Part shown: in pieces, positions 26,941 to 39,600 of the stretch | Layout of the letters: every line of letters begins with the position of its first letter | Numbering within the stretch: position 1 is the first letter of the stretch | Origin: Methylobacter sp. | GTDB taxonomy: Bacteria; Pseudomonadota; Gammaproteobacteria; Methylococcales; Methylomonadaceae | NCBI GenBank assembly: GCA_030684815.1 | Contig: JAUXXQ010000054.1 | Coordinates: 1-64,000, forward strand | DNA: 64,000 nt | Direction: 5' to 3' | Translations under genes and position numbers: made by a program | The notes under the pieces: model-generated | The model's input: only the letters and a program-made list of their open reading frames with translations | The model's database searches: none | What the model was told of the DNA's origin: nothing

Positions 26941-29900
26941 AATTCTATTTCCTCATAATCAACTTCATCGTCTGCCGATAAGACGGCTTCATTGTTTTTA
27001 GTCCATACCGTCAGGTCGATTTTTTGGGCTATTTTTTCAATAGTGCCTTGTTCAAAGATTGCCTTGAGCGGCAGTTCAATATTAAATTTCCGGCACAGTC
27101 TGGAAACCAGCTGAGTCGCCAGCAATGAGTGTCCGCCTAACTCGAAAAAATTATCTTTTACGCCGACGCGTTCCAAATCCAGCACTTCGGCCCAAATGTC
27201 AGCCAGAATTTGCTCCGTTTCCGTGCGCGGTTCGACATATTGTCTTTGCAGTTGCCCGCAAAAATCGGGCGCGGGCAACGCCTTGCGATCCAGCTTGCCG
27301 TTCGCGCTTAGCGGCATCCGGTCAAGAAAAACGAACGCATTCGGCAGCATATAATCCGGCAACCTAGCTTTGAGATAGTCGCGCAATGCATCCGGATCCG
27401 GCGAACCGCCGGGATTGCCGACTAAATAGGCGATTAACTGCTTGTTTCCCGAGTTGTCTTCGCGAGCCAGTGCAACCGCTTCCTGCACGTCGACGTGCTG
27501 CAAAAGCCGCGCTTCGACTTCGCCCAATTCGATCCTGAAGCCCCTGATTTTGACCTGATGGTCGATACGTCCCAAAAACTCGATGTTGCCGTCGGCACGA
27601 TACCGCGCTAGGTCACCGGTTTTATATAAGCGGCCGCCATTATTGCCGAACGGGTCGGGCACAAACTTTTCGGCAGTCAAATCAGGTCGCCGTAAATACC
27701 CCCTGACCACGCCCTCGCCGCCGATGTACAGCTCGCCCGGAACGCCGACAGGCACCGGAAGCAGCGCAGGGTCCAGCAGGTAAAGCCGGACATTGTTGAT
27801 AGGCCTGCCTATCGGTAAAACCCGGTCTATATCTTCAATACCGGCAACATAAACGCTGCTCCAAACCGCGCCTTCGGTAGGCCCGTATTCGTTATATAAA
27901 CTCACCTCGGGCAATGCGGAGAAATGCTGTTTGATTACATCGTTCGGGCACGCTTCTCCGGCCACAATAACGGTGGTTAGGTATTTCAGCTGCAAGACGG
28001 CCTGTTTCAGCAATAACGAATACAGGATAGGCAGCGCCAGTAAATGCGAAACCTTGTGCCATTCGATTAACTTGGCCAACGCCGCCGGGTCTCTCGCATC
28101 ATCGTGCGTCGGCAAGCATAAGCAGCCGCCCTGCCCCAAGGTCCAAAATATTCCGGCAACCGAGCTGTCGAAAGCAAAGGAAGACAGCAGCAAGAAAGCC
28201 CGGACTGGTTCCCGATAATTGGAAAACCGGGCGCTAGTCGAATGCACGGCATTACGGTGCGAAACCACAACGGCCTTGGGTTGACCGGTAGAACCGGAGG
28301 TATAAATAATATAAGCCGCATCCAACGGATGGTTGCGGCTAACGGGATTTTCAGCATCAAACCGCTCGATCTCCGGCCAGTCGCGATCCAGGCAAATCAG
28401 ATCGGCCGGGCATGCGGTCAATTTTTCCAGCAAGCTCTGCTGAGTAAGCAGTAAAGGCATTCCGGCATCATTGATCATATAAGCGATGCGATCTTCCGGA
28501 TAATCTGGGTCCAGCGGCACATAAGCGCTACCGGCCTTCAATATGCCCAGCAAACCGATAATCATTTCCGGCGAACGGTCCACGCAAAGCCCTATCAATA
28601 CGGCCGGTCCGGCTCCTTTTGCCCGCAGGTAATGCGCCAGCCGGTTAGACTTGGCGTTGACTTCGGCATAGCTTAAAGACAGGCCCTCAAACACGACAGC
28701 CACTGCATCGGGCGTTTTTTCAGCTTGTTGCTCAAATAATTGATGGAGGTTGTTGTTTTGATCGTAATCGGCTTCGGTGTCGTTCCAGTCGATGACGATA
28801 TGACCGATTTCCGCCTGCGTGAGTATCGGCAGCTGACTGACGCGTTGTTGATCATCGGCGACCATGCCGTTCAGCAACTCTTGCAAGTGCCCGGCCCATC
28901 GTTCCACGGTAGCCGCATCAAACAAGTCGATCGCATAGTCAAGGCTAGCCACGATCACGTCATCCGCTTCCGTTAACGACAAGGTAAGATCAAACTGCGT
29001 AGTGGTACTTGGCCGGGTTACCGGAGATAAACAAAGTCCCGGCAGCGTCAGCGCATCGCCTTTCGGGGTGTTATTTAAAGCCAGCATAACCTGAAAGATC
29101 GGGCTGTGGCTCATGCTGCGCGACGGTTTGACGGCTTCCACCACTTGCTCGAAAGGCAGGTCCTGATGCGCATAGGCGCTCAACGTCGTCGCTTTAACCT
29201 GATTAAGCAGTTGCGCCACGCTGGGATCGTCATCCACAACAACACGCAACGCCAGTGTATTGACGAAAAAACCGATCAGCGATTCGGTCTCGGCGTGTTG
29301 CCGATTGGCGACCGGTGTGCCTATCACAACATCCTGTTGCCCGCTAAGGCGCGCCATCAGCGCCGACCAGCCGCAAAGCAATGTCATGAACAAGGTGGTG
29401 CCGTGGCGTCGACTCAATTGCCGCAGACCCGCAGTGAGTTCGGCCGAGAGTTTAAGTTCGATACTGTCGCCAACATAGCTTTGCACCGGCGGTCTGGGAC
29501 GATCGGCAGGCAACTCCAGCAGTTCCGGAGCTCCGGCAAGATGATGCCGCCAAAAATCGATTTGCATTGCCAGCGCGTCTCCTTGCAGCCATTGCCGTTG
29601 CCAGACCGCATAGTCGGCATACTGGATGACCAATTTAGGCAACGGATCAGGCAAACCCTGGTTAAACGCGGAATAGATCGCGCTAAGCTCCTGTACGAAT
29701 AGCCCAATCGACCAGCCGTCAGAAATGATGTGCTGCTGGGTGATCAATAAAATGTATTCATCGTCAGCCAGCTGCAAGAGTTGGCCTCGAATCAGCGGGC
29801 CAACGGACAAATCGAACGGACTACCGGCCTCATCTGCACTGATTTGACTAACGGCAGCCGATTGTTCGGGCTCGGACATAGCGCACAGGTCGCGTTCTTG

Positions 29901-32900
29901 CAAAGTGAACCCGGCATCCTCAGGAACGATGACTTGAATAGGCTGACCATCAATGCAGACAAAGCAGGTGCGCAAGCCTTCGTGACGTGCAACAATGCGA
30001 TCAAGCGCCGCACGCAATGCCTTCCGATCCAAACCGCCCTGCAAACGCACTCCGGCGGATATATGGTAAGCCGCCCCGGCCGCCGCATGATCGAGCTGGT
30101 CGAGGAACCACAACCGCTGTTGCGCCCAAGACAAAGGCAACGGCTGGCTGCGGTTGGCCGGTAAAATGGGCGGCAAAACCGCCAATCCGGCATCGCTGAC
30201 ACTATGGGCCAAAACTGCCGGTGTCGATTGAGCGAACAATTCGCGCAATGCTACTTCGACATTGAGTTCTTGCCGCAAACGCGCAATCAGTTGCACGGCA
30301 AGCAGGGAATGACCGCCCAGCTCAAAAAAATCATCATGTCGACCAACTTGTTCAAGCTCCAACAGCTCTTGCCAAATACGGGTAATCGCAGTTTCCACCG
30401 GACCTTGAGGCGCTTCGTAAGGGCGAGTGATCAATGCATCGTCATCCGGTACCGGCAGCGCTTGCCGATCCAGCTTGCCGCTGGCAGTAACAGGAAAAGC
30501 GGGCAACATCACAAACGCGCTAGGCAGCATGTAGTCGGGCAAGCTTTCAGCCAGCCGGGTGCGCAGGTCGGAGGCAGCCAATTTGCTGTCGCCTTGCCCC
30601 GTCAAGTAAGCAACCAGCCGCTTATCTCCGGCTTTGTCTTCCCGGGCAATAACGACCGCCTCGCGCACGCCGGAGCACTTAACCAACAGGGCTTCAATTT
30701 CACCCAATTCGATACGGAAGCCGCGTATCTTGACTTGAAAGTCGTTGCGGCCCAGGTACTCGACATTTCCGTCCGGCAGCCAACGCCCTAAATCGCCGGT
30801 TTTATATAGCCGGGCCTCAGCCTCCGCACTGAACGGGTCGTGAATAAAACGCTGTTCGGTCAACTCAGGCCGATTGAGATAACCGCGGGCAACGCCGATC
30901 CCGCCAATATAAATCTCACCCGGAACGCCTAAAGGCGCCAGTTGCAACCCGGCATTGAGGATGTAAATTCGGATATTGGCAATGGGGTGACCGATTGGAA
31001 CTATGCCTGCATGCAAATCTGGACGGCAAAGCCAGGAAGTGACGTCTATCGCGGCTTCCGTTGGTCCATACAGATTATGCAATTCGACGCCCGGCCATTG
31101 TGCCATAAACCGTTGTTGCAGCGCATAAGACAAGGCCTCGCCGCTGCATAACACGCGGCGCAGGCTGCGGCATCGCCCTGCTCCGACCTGATCCAGGAAA
31201 ACGTGCAGCATCGACGGCACGAAGTGCATCGTCGTGATGCCCGCCGCTTCGATGCATGCGGCTAGGTAATGCGGATCTTGATGGCCTTTCGGGCGCGCCA
31301 TCACCAGTCTTGCGCCTACCAGCAACGGCAAAAAGAATTCCCAGACCGACACGTCGAAACTAAACGGCGTCTTTTGCAGCACCCGGTCATCGGAGGTCAG
31401 TCGGTATTCGCTTTGTGCCCACAACAACCGGTTGACAACGCCGTCATGCTGGTTCATCACGCCTTTGGGCTGTCCGGTCGAACCCGAGGTATAGATTACA
31501 TAAGCCAAATGTCTTGACGTCAAACCGAGCGCAACAGGGTCGGGATTGTGCTCAGGTTGTCGCCCAATGTCGGATTCGGCATCCAGCACGATCAACGGTA
31601 TAGACAAATCCGGCAGGATATTCGTCAAGCTGCTTTGGGTCAGCAATGCCGCATGCGAGCAATTGTCGAGCATATACGCCAAGCGCTCGGCCGGATAATC
31701 GGGGTCCAGCGGCACGTAGGCGGCTCCGGCTTTCAGGATGGCAAACAAGCCCACAACCATCTCAAGACTGCGTTCCACGCAAATCGCTACCCGGTCATCG
31801 GGCCGGATGCCGAGCCCCAACAGATGATGCGCCAACCGATTGGCTTTGACGTTCAGCTCCCGATAAGTCAACGCGGCATCTTCAAAAATCACCGCAAGCG
31901 CATCCGGAGTTTTTTCTACCTGTTGTTCAAATAACTGATGTATCAGGCAGTCGCGGGGATAATCCTTGTTCGTATCATTAAATTCAACCAGCAACTGCCG
32001 ACGCTCTGCGCTGGGAAGAATATTGAGCGTTCCAAGCAATGCTTGGGGATTTTTAGCCAGCGCATTAACCAGTTCTTCTATTGCAGTGCCGAGATAAGCG
32101 GCGATACGTTCGGGATCAATCCCCTGAACACATTGGGCCGTCAAGCTAAAACCTCGACCAAAATCATCTACCGAAACGGTAACCGGATAATTAGTGCGTT
32201 CTTCACCGTTGCGGATAATACGCATACCGTTCCAGTCAAGCGGGCCGTCTGTTTTATGACTGTGCCGGTAATTAAGCAATGTCGTGAACAGCGGCATCGA
32301 AGCGGCCACACCGCTACAGCGCTGGGCCAAAGCGAGCGAAGCTTGTTCGTGGATGAGCAACTCGCTCAAACAGCGGTAGGTCTCGCCGACAATTTGCCCT
32401 ACGCTGCCGTCAGCCAGAGATATACGTATGGGCAAGGTGTTGATGAACATGCCCAAAGCCCTGTCCGCCCCTGCCGAACCTTGCAGCCGTCCGGACAAAA
32501 CCGTGCCGAAAACGACATCTTCGCGGCCGGTACACTGCGCCAAAACCTGCGCCCATGCCGCATGAAACAGGACTGCGGCGGTAACGCCTTGCTGGCGCGC
32601 GTTATCGCGAATGCGCTGCGCCAGGTCATCGCTTAGCGTTAAGCTTGCCTCGATGACCGGCTCCCCGCTACTCTGGACGTTGAGCCGTTCGAAGGGAGCG
32701 GTAGGCTCGTTGATGTCGCCAAGCTGTCTACGAAAATAAGCCTCGTGTTCGGCCGGAGACACGGAGCGCGCTTGAGCAATAAAGTCGCGATAGGCTAAGG
32801 AGACGGGCAGCTTATCGCCCCGCCCTTGAAGTAACATCTGAATCTCGGCGATGATCAGTTCCAGGCTGATATGGTCACAGACGATATGATGACTCAGCAG

Positions 32901-33611
32901 CGCCAGCAGCCATTCGTCCGAATGCGGGTCGGCGACGATATAAGCCGCCAGTAACGGCGCTTGTTGCAGGTCCAAACGCAGATGGCGCGGGTCGGTATGA
33001 TTGAGCAACTGCTGTAGCGCGTCATCATCCCCAACGAGCGCGAGTTCTTCAATACATAGCGGAGCTTGCCGATGCACCACTTGAACCGGTTGCGGCAGAT
33101 ATTGCCAGTACACCGCGCTACGCAAAATGTCGTGACGGTTAATCACGGTCTGCAATGCAGCCAGAAAAGCGTCCAGACCCTTACGTTTTTCGAAAGCGAC
33201 AACCGAGCGTAATAAGTAGGTATCGCCTTGGGTTTCAAGCAGGTGATGAAACAAAATGCCCTCTTGCAAAGGAGCCAAGGGGTAAATATCCTGGATGTTG
33301 GCGACACCCTGCGGAACGCTGAGCACAATCCGGTCGATTTGTTCTTGCGTGAGATCGACTAAGGGCAGCATATCCGGGGCGATTTTAATCGGTAACGCTT
33401 GTTGCGAATCGTCTTCCGATACCGGCGCGGCTTGATCCTGCCCTTGATTCTGACCAAGCGCAACCAGCAATTCATGCTTATGCTGTTTTAATAAAGCCAT
33501 GACTTTCGAATCGATAACACCTTGGGCTGCACGAACCACTAATTCCCCATTATCGACAGCCAGGGTGATATTTTTTTCCTGCATATAAGCAAACACCGCT
33601 TGCAAATTCAT
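26937..33611 (-). CDS. NRPS, two modules: docking-(dual E/C)-A(Ser)-T-C-A(His-like)-T
   Basis: 2224 residues. TubC-like docking region 1-50. The first condensation domain (about 100-540) has the extra motif HHLLETQGD at 122-130, the HHxxxxxGD mark of dual epimerisation/condensation domains; its main motif is HHIVCDH (241-247). A1 about 560-1055 reads DVWHLSLIDK, the textbook serine code. T1 Ser about 1102. C2 about 1155-1595 has QHIISDG in place of HHxxxDG, keeping the catalytic second His. A2 about 1625-2115 reads DSALIAEVWK, closest to the bacitracin histidine code DSELTAEVCK. T2 Ser about 2162. By gene order it builds positions 5 and 6. It overlaps both neighbours by four bases (ATGA), so translation is coupled. 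Confidence 0.92.
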   Translation of the reverse strand: MNLQAVFAYMQEKNITLAVDNGELVVRAAQGVIDSKVMALLKQHKHELLVALGQNQGQDQAAPVSEDDSQQALPIKIAPDMLPLVDLTQEQIDRIVLSVPQGVANIQDIYPLAPLQEGILFHHLLETQGDTYLLRSVVAFEKRKGLDAFLAALQTVINRHDILRSAVYWQYLPQPVQVVHRQAPLCIEELALVGDDDALQQLLNHTDPRHLRLDLQQAPLLAAYIVADPHSDEWLLALLSHHIVCDHISLELIIAEIQMLLQGRGDKLPVSLAYRDFIAQARSVSPAEHEAYFRRQLGDINEPTAPFERLNVQSSGEPVIEASLTLSDDLAQRIRDNARQQGVTAAVLFHAAWAQVLAQCTGREDVVFGTVLSGRLQGSAGADRALGMFINTLPIRISLADGSVGQIVGETYRCLSELLIHEQASLALAQRCSGVAASMPLFTTLLNYRHSHKTDGPLDWNGMRIIRNGEERTNYPVTVSVDDFGRGFSLTAQCVQGIDPERIAAYLGTAIEELVNALAKNPQALLGTLNILPSAERRQLLVEFNDTNKDYPRDCLIHQLFEQQVEKTPDALAVIFEDAALTYRELNVKANRLAHHLLGLGIRPDDRVAICVERSLEMVVGLFAILKAGAAYVPLDPDYPAERLAYMLDNCSHAALLTQSSLTNILPDLSIPLIVLDAESDIGRQPEHNPDPVALGLTSRHLAYVIYTSGSTGQPKGVMNQHDGVVNRLLWAQSEYRLTSDDRVLQKTPFSFDVSVWEFFLPLLVGARLVMARPKGHQDPHYLAACIEAAGITTMHFVPSMLHVFLDQVGAGRCRSLRRVLCSGEALSYALQQRFMAQWPGVELHNLYGPTEAAIDVTSWLCRPDLHAGIVPIGHPIANIRIYILNAGLQLAPLGVPGEIYIGGIGVARGYLNRPELTEQRFIHDPFSAEAEARLYKTGDLGRWLPDGNVEYLGRNDFQVKIRGFRIELGEIEALLVKCSGVREAVVIAREDKAGDKRLVAYLTGQGDSKLAASDLRTRLAESLPDYMLPSAFVMLPAFPVTASGKLDRQALPVPDDDALITRPYEAPQGPVETAITRIWQELLELEQVGRHDDFFELGGHSLLAVQLIARLRQELNVEVALRELFAQSTPAVLAHSVSDAGLAVLPPILPANRSQPLPLSWAQQRLWFLDQLDHAAAGAAYHISAGVRLQGGLDRKALRAALDRIVARHEGLRTCFVCIDGQPIQVIVPEDAGFTLQERDLCAMSEPEQSAAVSQISADEAGSPFDLSVGPLIRGQLLQLADDEYILLITQQHIISDGWSIGLFVQELSAIYSAFNQGLPDPLPKLVIQYADYAVWQRQWLQGDALAMQIDFWRHHLAGAPELLELPADRPRPPVQSYVGDSIELKLSAELTAGLRQLSRRHGTTLFMTLLCGWSALMARLSGQQDVVIGTPVANRQHAETESLIGFFVNTLALRVVVDDDPSVAQLLNQVKATTLSAYAHQDLPFEQVVEAVKPSRSMSHSPIFQVMLALNNTPKGDALTLPGLCLSPVTRPSTTTQFDLTLSLTEADDVIVASLDYAIDLFDAATVERWAGHLQELLNGMVADDQQRVSQLPILTQAEIGHIVIDWNDTEADYDQNNNLHQLFEQQAEKTPDAVAVVFEGLSLSYAEVNAKSNRLAHYLRAKGAGPAVLIGLCVDRSPEMIIGLLGILKAGSAYVPLDPDYPEDRIAYMINDAGMPLLLTQQSLLEKLTACPADLICLDRDWPEIERFDAENPVSRNHPLDAAYIIYTSGSTGQPKAVVVSHRNAVHSTSARFSNYREPVRAFLLLSSFAFDSSVAGIFWTLGQGGCLCLPTHDDARDPAALAKLIEWHKVSHLLALPILYSLLLKQAVLQLKYLTTVIVAGEACPNDVIKQHFSALPEVSLYNEYGPTEGAVWSSVYVAGIEDIDRVLPIGRPINNVRLYLLDPALLPVPVGVPGELYIGGEGVVRGYLRRPDLTAEKFVPDPFGNNGGRLYKTGDLARYRADGNIEFLGRIDHQVKIRGFRIELGEVEARLLQHVDVQEAVALAREDNSGNKQLIAYLVGNPGGSPDPDALRDYLKARLPDYMLPNAFVFLDRMPLSANGKLDRKALPAPDFCGQLQRQYVEPRTETEQILADIWAEVLDLERVGVKDNFFELGGHSLLATQLVSRLCRKFNIELPLKAIFEQGTIEKIAQKIDLTVWTKNNEAVLSADDEVDYEEIEL

Positions 33612-36600
33612 AGCCGAAACTCCTCGGTATTGGTTAGTGACTGTTCAAAATGCGTGGGTATCAAATTAGGCGGCGCTTCGAAAACGTGGGAGCGATGCTT
33701 GTTAGCGTCGATAGCCGCCGCCATTGCCTCAAGCGTGGGTGTAATAAATACCGTGCGCACGTCCGCCGACAGTCCTTGCTGACGCAGGCGTTCAATCAAG
33801 GTAACGACCATCAGCGAGTGTCCGCCCAATTCGAAAAAATGATCATGTCGACCGATGCGTTCGAGACCGAGCAGATCTTGCCAAATAGCGGCAACAGCCA
33901 TTTCCACATCGCCCTGCGGGGCTTCATAGCGGCGGGTGATGACCGAAGCGATACCCGGCGCAGGCAAGGCTTTACGGTTAAGCTTGCCGTTGGGCATCAG
34001 CGGGAATTCCGCCAGACAAACAAAAGCGCCGGGTATCATGTAATCGGCCAGAACCTCGGCAAGTTGGCTGCGTAATTCGGCAGCCGACAGTTCGATGTTG
34101 TTTTGAGTCAGCAAATAAGCCACCAGCCGCTTGTCGTTCGGTTTATCTTCACGCGCGATAACAACCGCTTCGCGCACCCCCTGACAGTTGACGAGTTGGG
34201 CCTCTATTTCCCCCAACTCGATCCTGAAACCGCGAATTTTGACTTGATGGTCGATGCGGCCCAGGTAATCGATATTGCCGTCCGCCCGGTAACGCACCCA
34301 ATCGCCGGTTTTGTACAGCCTGCTTCCGGCTGAGCCGTACGGATTGGGAATGAATTTTTCCGCCGTCAGCCCGGGGCGATTCAGATAACCCCGGCCCAAA
34401 CCGATGCCGCCGATATGCAGCTCGCCCGGCGTGCCGACCGCTACCGGGTTAAGCTGCCGGTCGAGGATATAGAGACTGATATTGGCTATCGGGCGCCCTA
34501 TCGGAATTGCGGCTTCGACGCAGCCCGGCAAACAGGCCCAATAACTGACATCTACCGAGGCTTCGGTAGGCCCGTAAAGATTATGCAATTCGGCCGGTAA
34601 TTTTTGCTGGAAACGGGTAACCAAGTCGGCCGGTAAGGCTTCGCCGCTACAGATCACGCGTTTTAGCGAGGTGCAGGTTTCAACGCCCGGCGTACCGATA
34701 AAGGCTTGCAGCATTGACGGCACGAAATGCAAGGTGGTGATTTGCCGGCGGTTGATAATATCGATCAGCGCCAAAGCGTCCTGGTGTGCGTCCGGTTCAG
34801 CGACGATCAGCTGCGCGCCGGTCATCAACGGCCAGAAGAATTCCCAAACCGAAACGTCGAAGCTGTACGGCGTCTTTTGCAATACCCGGTCTGTTGGCTT
34901 TAGCGAGTAGGATTCCTGCATCCATTGCAGCCGGTTGAGTATGCCCTGATGCGGCACGCCCGCGCCTTTCGGCTGTCCGGTGGAACCGGAGGTGTAGATG
35001 CAATAGGCCAGGTTTTCAGGCATCAACAGAATGTCGGGATTTTTATCGTCGGCATCGGCGACAAGTTCCCACTCGCTATCCAGACACAGAACGGCCGCCG
35101 TACTCGCCGCAAGTTTTGCTTTGCAGGATTCCTGGCTAAGCACTATCGGCGCGCCGACATCATGCACCATGAAGTCCAGCCGGTCCTGCGGATAGTCGGG
35201 GTCGAGCGGCACATAAGCGCCTCCGGCTTTCAAAATCCCCAGCAAACCGATCACCATTTCCAGCGAACGCTCAACGCAAATGCCTACCAACACATCCGGC
35301 CCGACGCCTTTGCCTCGGAGATAATGGGCTAACCGGTTAGCTCTGACGTTCAGTTCCGCGTAACTTAACGTCTGTCCCTCAAAAACAATTGCAAGAGCAT
35401 CTGGAGTTTTTTCCGCCTGCGCTTCGAACAGCTGATGAATGAATCGGCCCTGCGGATAGTCGACTGCCGTCGCGTTCCAGTCGAGCAGGATTTGCTGCCG
35501 CTCCGCTACGCTCAGCAACGACAATTCGGATAAACGCGTTTGCGGTTGCTCGACAAAAGCGTCAAGCAGGCCTTGCAAGTGCAGCAGCATCCGTTTGACC
35601 GTTTCGGCTTCGAATCGACCTGCGGCATAGCTTATTTCCAGATGCAGGGTTGTTCCCGGATAAGCGGACAAGGTCAACGGATAATTGGTTTGATCGACGA
35701 CACTGACCGCGTCGATAGCCAAACCGGCGAAATTTTCGGTCAAGGCCTGATCGATCGGGTAGTTCTCGAAAACCAGCAAACTTTCGAATAAAGCCGTGCC
35801 GCGCGGCACCTCGGACCAGCCTTGAATTTGCGTCAACGGCGCAAATTCATAAGCGCGCATTTCCTGGTTTTGCGCGAGGATTGCCTGCAGCCCCTCGAGC
35901 GTCGTACAGTCCGGCGCTATCTTGATGCGGAGCGGTAAGGTATTGATAAATAGCCCGACCATGTCTTCAACGCCGATTAAATCAGCCGGTCTTCCCGACA
36001 CCGTAACGCCGAAGGCGACATCGTTGTCCCCGCTGTAACGGCTGAGCAATACCGCCCATGCACCTTGTACCAGCGTATTCAAAGTCAGTTGCTGCTGTTT
36101 TACAAAGCTCTGTAATGCTTGGCTTTGCGCCGCCGATAGAGTCAGGCTATGTTTGGCATAGCCGTGTTGTTGGGCGATGTTATCGATCGATTTATCGATG
36201 ATGAGCGGCGTCGGGGCGGTAAAACCGCTAAGCGCCGTTCGCCAATACGCTTCGGCGGCTTCCAAGGCCTGATTTTGCAACCAGCCGATATAATCGCGAT
36301 AAGGCCGCACCGCCGGTAACAAGGCCTCCTCCCCGCGCCGCAACGCCTCGTAGGCGGCAAATACACCTTTTAACAGTAACGGCCCGCTCCAGCCATCCAG
36401 CAACACATGGTGATAACTCCATAAAAAATAGTATTCCTTATCCGAGCATTGCACTAAGCCCAAACGCATCAACGGCGCGCGGGTGAAATCGAAACCCTTG
36501 GCCTGATCGTCAGCCAACAGCTGCCGCCAACGTAGCGTTTGCTGCGGTGCCGAATCGGCGCGCCAGTCGTATTCGGTAATCGGCAGTTGCGCCTGCTTGT

Positions 36601-39600
36601 GTACGATTTGTAACGGTTGATCCTGATGCTCAAGCTGAAACCGTGTACGCAAAACCGGATGATGATCGACAAGCTGCTGCCAGGCTTGTTTGAAGGCCGG
36701 AACATTGAGCTCGCCGAGTAAGCGGCAACCCAGTTGAATGCAGTAAACACTGGGTTCGGGATCGTAAAAACTATGGAACATCAGGCCGGATTGCAACGGC
36801 GCCAACGGGTAAATATCCTCAATCCGGCGCGGCTTCAAGGCCATCGCATCCAGGCCTGATTGCGCTAAGGCGGCTAACGGAAAATCCGACGGCGTATAAC
36901 CGCCGGAATCGGGCAATAGGCAATGCGCTATTAACGCTTTAAGCTGCCGCAGATAATTACCGGCCAAATTTTCAATCGTATCCTTACGATAACGCTCCCG
37001 GCTGTATCGCCAGCTCAGCTGCATCCGTCCCTCCGAAATAGTGCCAACGATTGCCAACTCATGAGTCCGGATACCGGCCGGATCGCAGCTCAGGCCGGTC
37101 GCTTCGCGGCTCGGTACGAACGGCGCATCGGCTGCCATGACCGTATCCAGCTGGCCGAGATAGTTGAACATGAGCTGCGCCTTAGGCTGCTGCACTATAA
37201 ACTCAGCATCCTGCGCAACGTAGCGTAATAAACCGTAGCTCATGCCGTTGATCGGAATGGCCCGTAGCTGCTCCTTCACCGCTTTCAACGCATCGCCCAA
37301 CGAAGCATCGTCGGCAATGCTCAATAACGCCGGATAAACCGTCGTAAACCAGCCCACAGTGCGGGACACATCCAGCTCGCCTACTATGTCCTCGCGGCCG
37401 TGACCTTCCAAATCGATCAACACCGATTCGCAGTGCATCCAGTCGCGCAATGTTAGCGTCAGCGCGGTCAGCAACACGTCATCTATCCGGGTGCGGTAAG
37501 CGCCTGGAACGTCCTGTAACAAGGCGCGGGTTTCGGCGTCGGTCAGCATCACCGTGACCTCCTCTTCCATGGCAACCCTGTTGTCGCCTCCAGGCCGGTC
37601 TACCGGTAACACTAAAACCGGGTTACGTCGGGCATCCAGCCAATACGCTTTGTCGAGCTGCAAACCGCCGGAGCTTACTTGTTCAACAATTTGTTCCGAC
37701 CACTGTTTAAAGGAGGTGGTTTTTGCCGGTAACTCCGGCGTCTGTCCCGACATCAGTTGCCGACAAACAACCGCCAAATCTTCCAGTAAGATCCGCCACG
37801 AAACCCCGTCGACGACTAAATGGTGAATCACAATCAATACCCGACTGCCTTTGCCCTCGCCCAAATCGAACCACGCCGCGCGCAATAAAGGCCCCTCGCT
37901 TAAATGCAACCGGGCTTGCTGAATCGATGCCGCCGATTCGAGCAGCGTTGCTTGCCGCTCCGCCGGGACGCCGGATAAATCGATGCGTTCGAAAACGGCC
38001 TGCGTTTCGGCCTTAAGCATGTGTTGCTGCCAGTCGCCGCTTTCCCGGCTAAAGCGCATCCGCAACGCGTCATGGTGAATCAACAGCTGCTTGACGGCGC
38101 GTTCTAAAATATCTGCGGTCAAGCCGGAATTGACTTCCAGAAACAAGGCCTGATTCCAGTGATGAGGATTGCCCAGGTTTTGCTCAAAAAACCATTGCTG
38201 GATCGGCGTCAACGGCACCTTGCCGAACACTGGCCATTGTTCGGCCGAAATGCGCCGATTTTGCCCGGCCGCCAACGCCAATGTAGCTACTGTCTGGTGC
38301 TGGAACAGCAGTTTGGGGCTAATGACAACACCGGCCTGCCGTGCGCGGCTTACGACCTGAATGCTCATAATCGAGTCGCCGCCCAATTCGAAGAAATTAT
38401 CGTGCCGCCCGACCCGCTCAACAGCCAGCAACTCGCGCCAAATGTCGGCCAAAATACCTTCATCCGGCGTTTGCGTGTGCTGATAGTGCGGCATCGACAG
38501 GCTGCTCCTATCCGGTTGCGGCAAACGCTTGCGATCCAGCTTGCCGTTGGCGCTGAGCGGCATGCTTTGCAGCGCCACAAAGACGCTTGGAACCATGTAC
38601 TCCGGCAACGCTTCCCTGAGCCAAGCTTTCAGCAACTCGCTGTCAGGCGAATCCTCATGGGCGGCAACCAGATAAGCGGCCAGGCGCTTGTCGCCCGGCT
38701 GGTCTTCCCGTGCAATGACTGCGGTTTCTTTAATAGCCGGATGTTCAAGCAGCCGGGCTTCGATTTCGCCCAACTCAATCCTGAAACCGCGAATTTTGAC
38801 TTGGTGATCGATTCGCCCCAAATAGTCGATGTTGCCGTCCGGCCGGTAGCGAACCAAATCGCCGGTTTTGTAAAGCCGCCTGCCCTGTTGATCATAAGGA
38901 TTGGGAATGAATTTTTCCGCTGTCAGCCCGGGGCGATTGAGATAGCCGCGCGCCAAGCCGATGCCGCCGATATGCAGTTCGCCGGGTGTGCCGACCGGTA
39001 CCGGGTTGAGCTGCCGATCCAGGATGTAGAGACTGATATTGGCTATCGGACGGCCTATCGGAATCGCGGTTTCGGCGCTGCCCGGCACACAGGGCCAATA
39101 ACTGACGTCTACCGAGGCTTCGGTCGGGCCGTAAAGGTTGTGCAGTTCGGCCGGTAATTTTTGCTGAAAGCGCGACACCAGATCGGCCGGTAAAGCTTCG
39201 CCGCTACAGATCACACGCTTTAGCGAGGTGCAGTTTTCCACGCCCGGCGTGTCGATAAAGGCTTGCAGCATCGACGGCACGAAATGAATCGTGCTGACTT
39301 GCTCACGCATAATGGTATCGATCAGCGCCAGGCTGTCCTTATGCTCGTCAGGTTTGGCGACGACCAGTTGCGCGCCGGTCATCAACGGCCAGAAAAATTC
39401 CCAGACCGAAACATCGAAACTGTACGGGGTCTTTTGCAAGATGCAATCGCCGGCATCCAGCCGGTATTGTTGCTGCATCCATTGCAGCCGGTTGAGTATG
39501 CCCTGATGCGGTACGCCCGCGCCTTTCGGTTGCCCGGTGGAACCGGAGGTGTAAATGCAGTAGGCCAGGTTCTCGGGCCTCAGTTTTATGCCGGGATTAG

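Noticed and set aside
38159-39157. 332-codon rightward frame opposite the two-module NRPS
   Set aside because: Antisense shadow; the real A-domain motifs are on the other strand.
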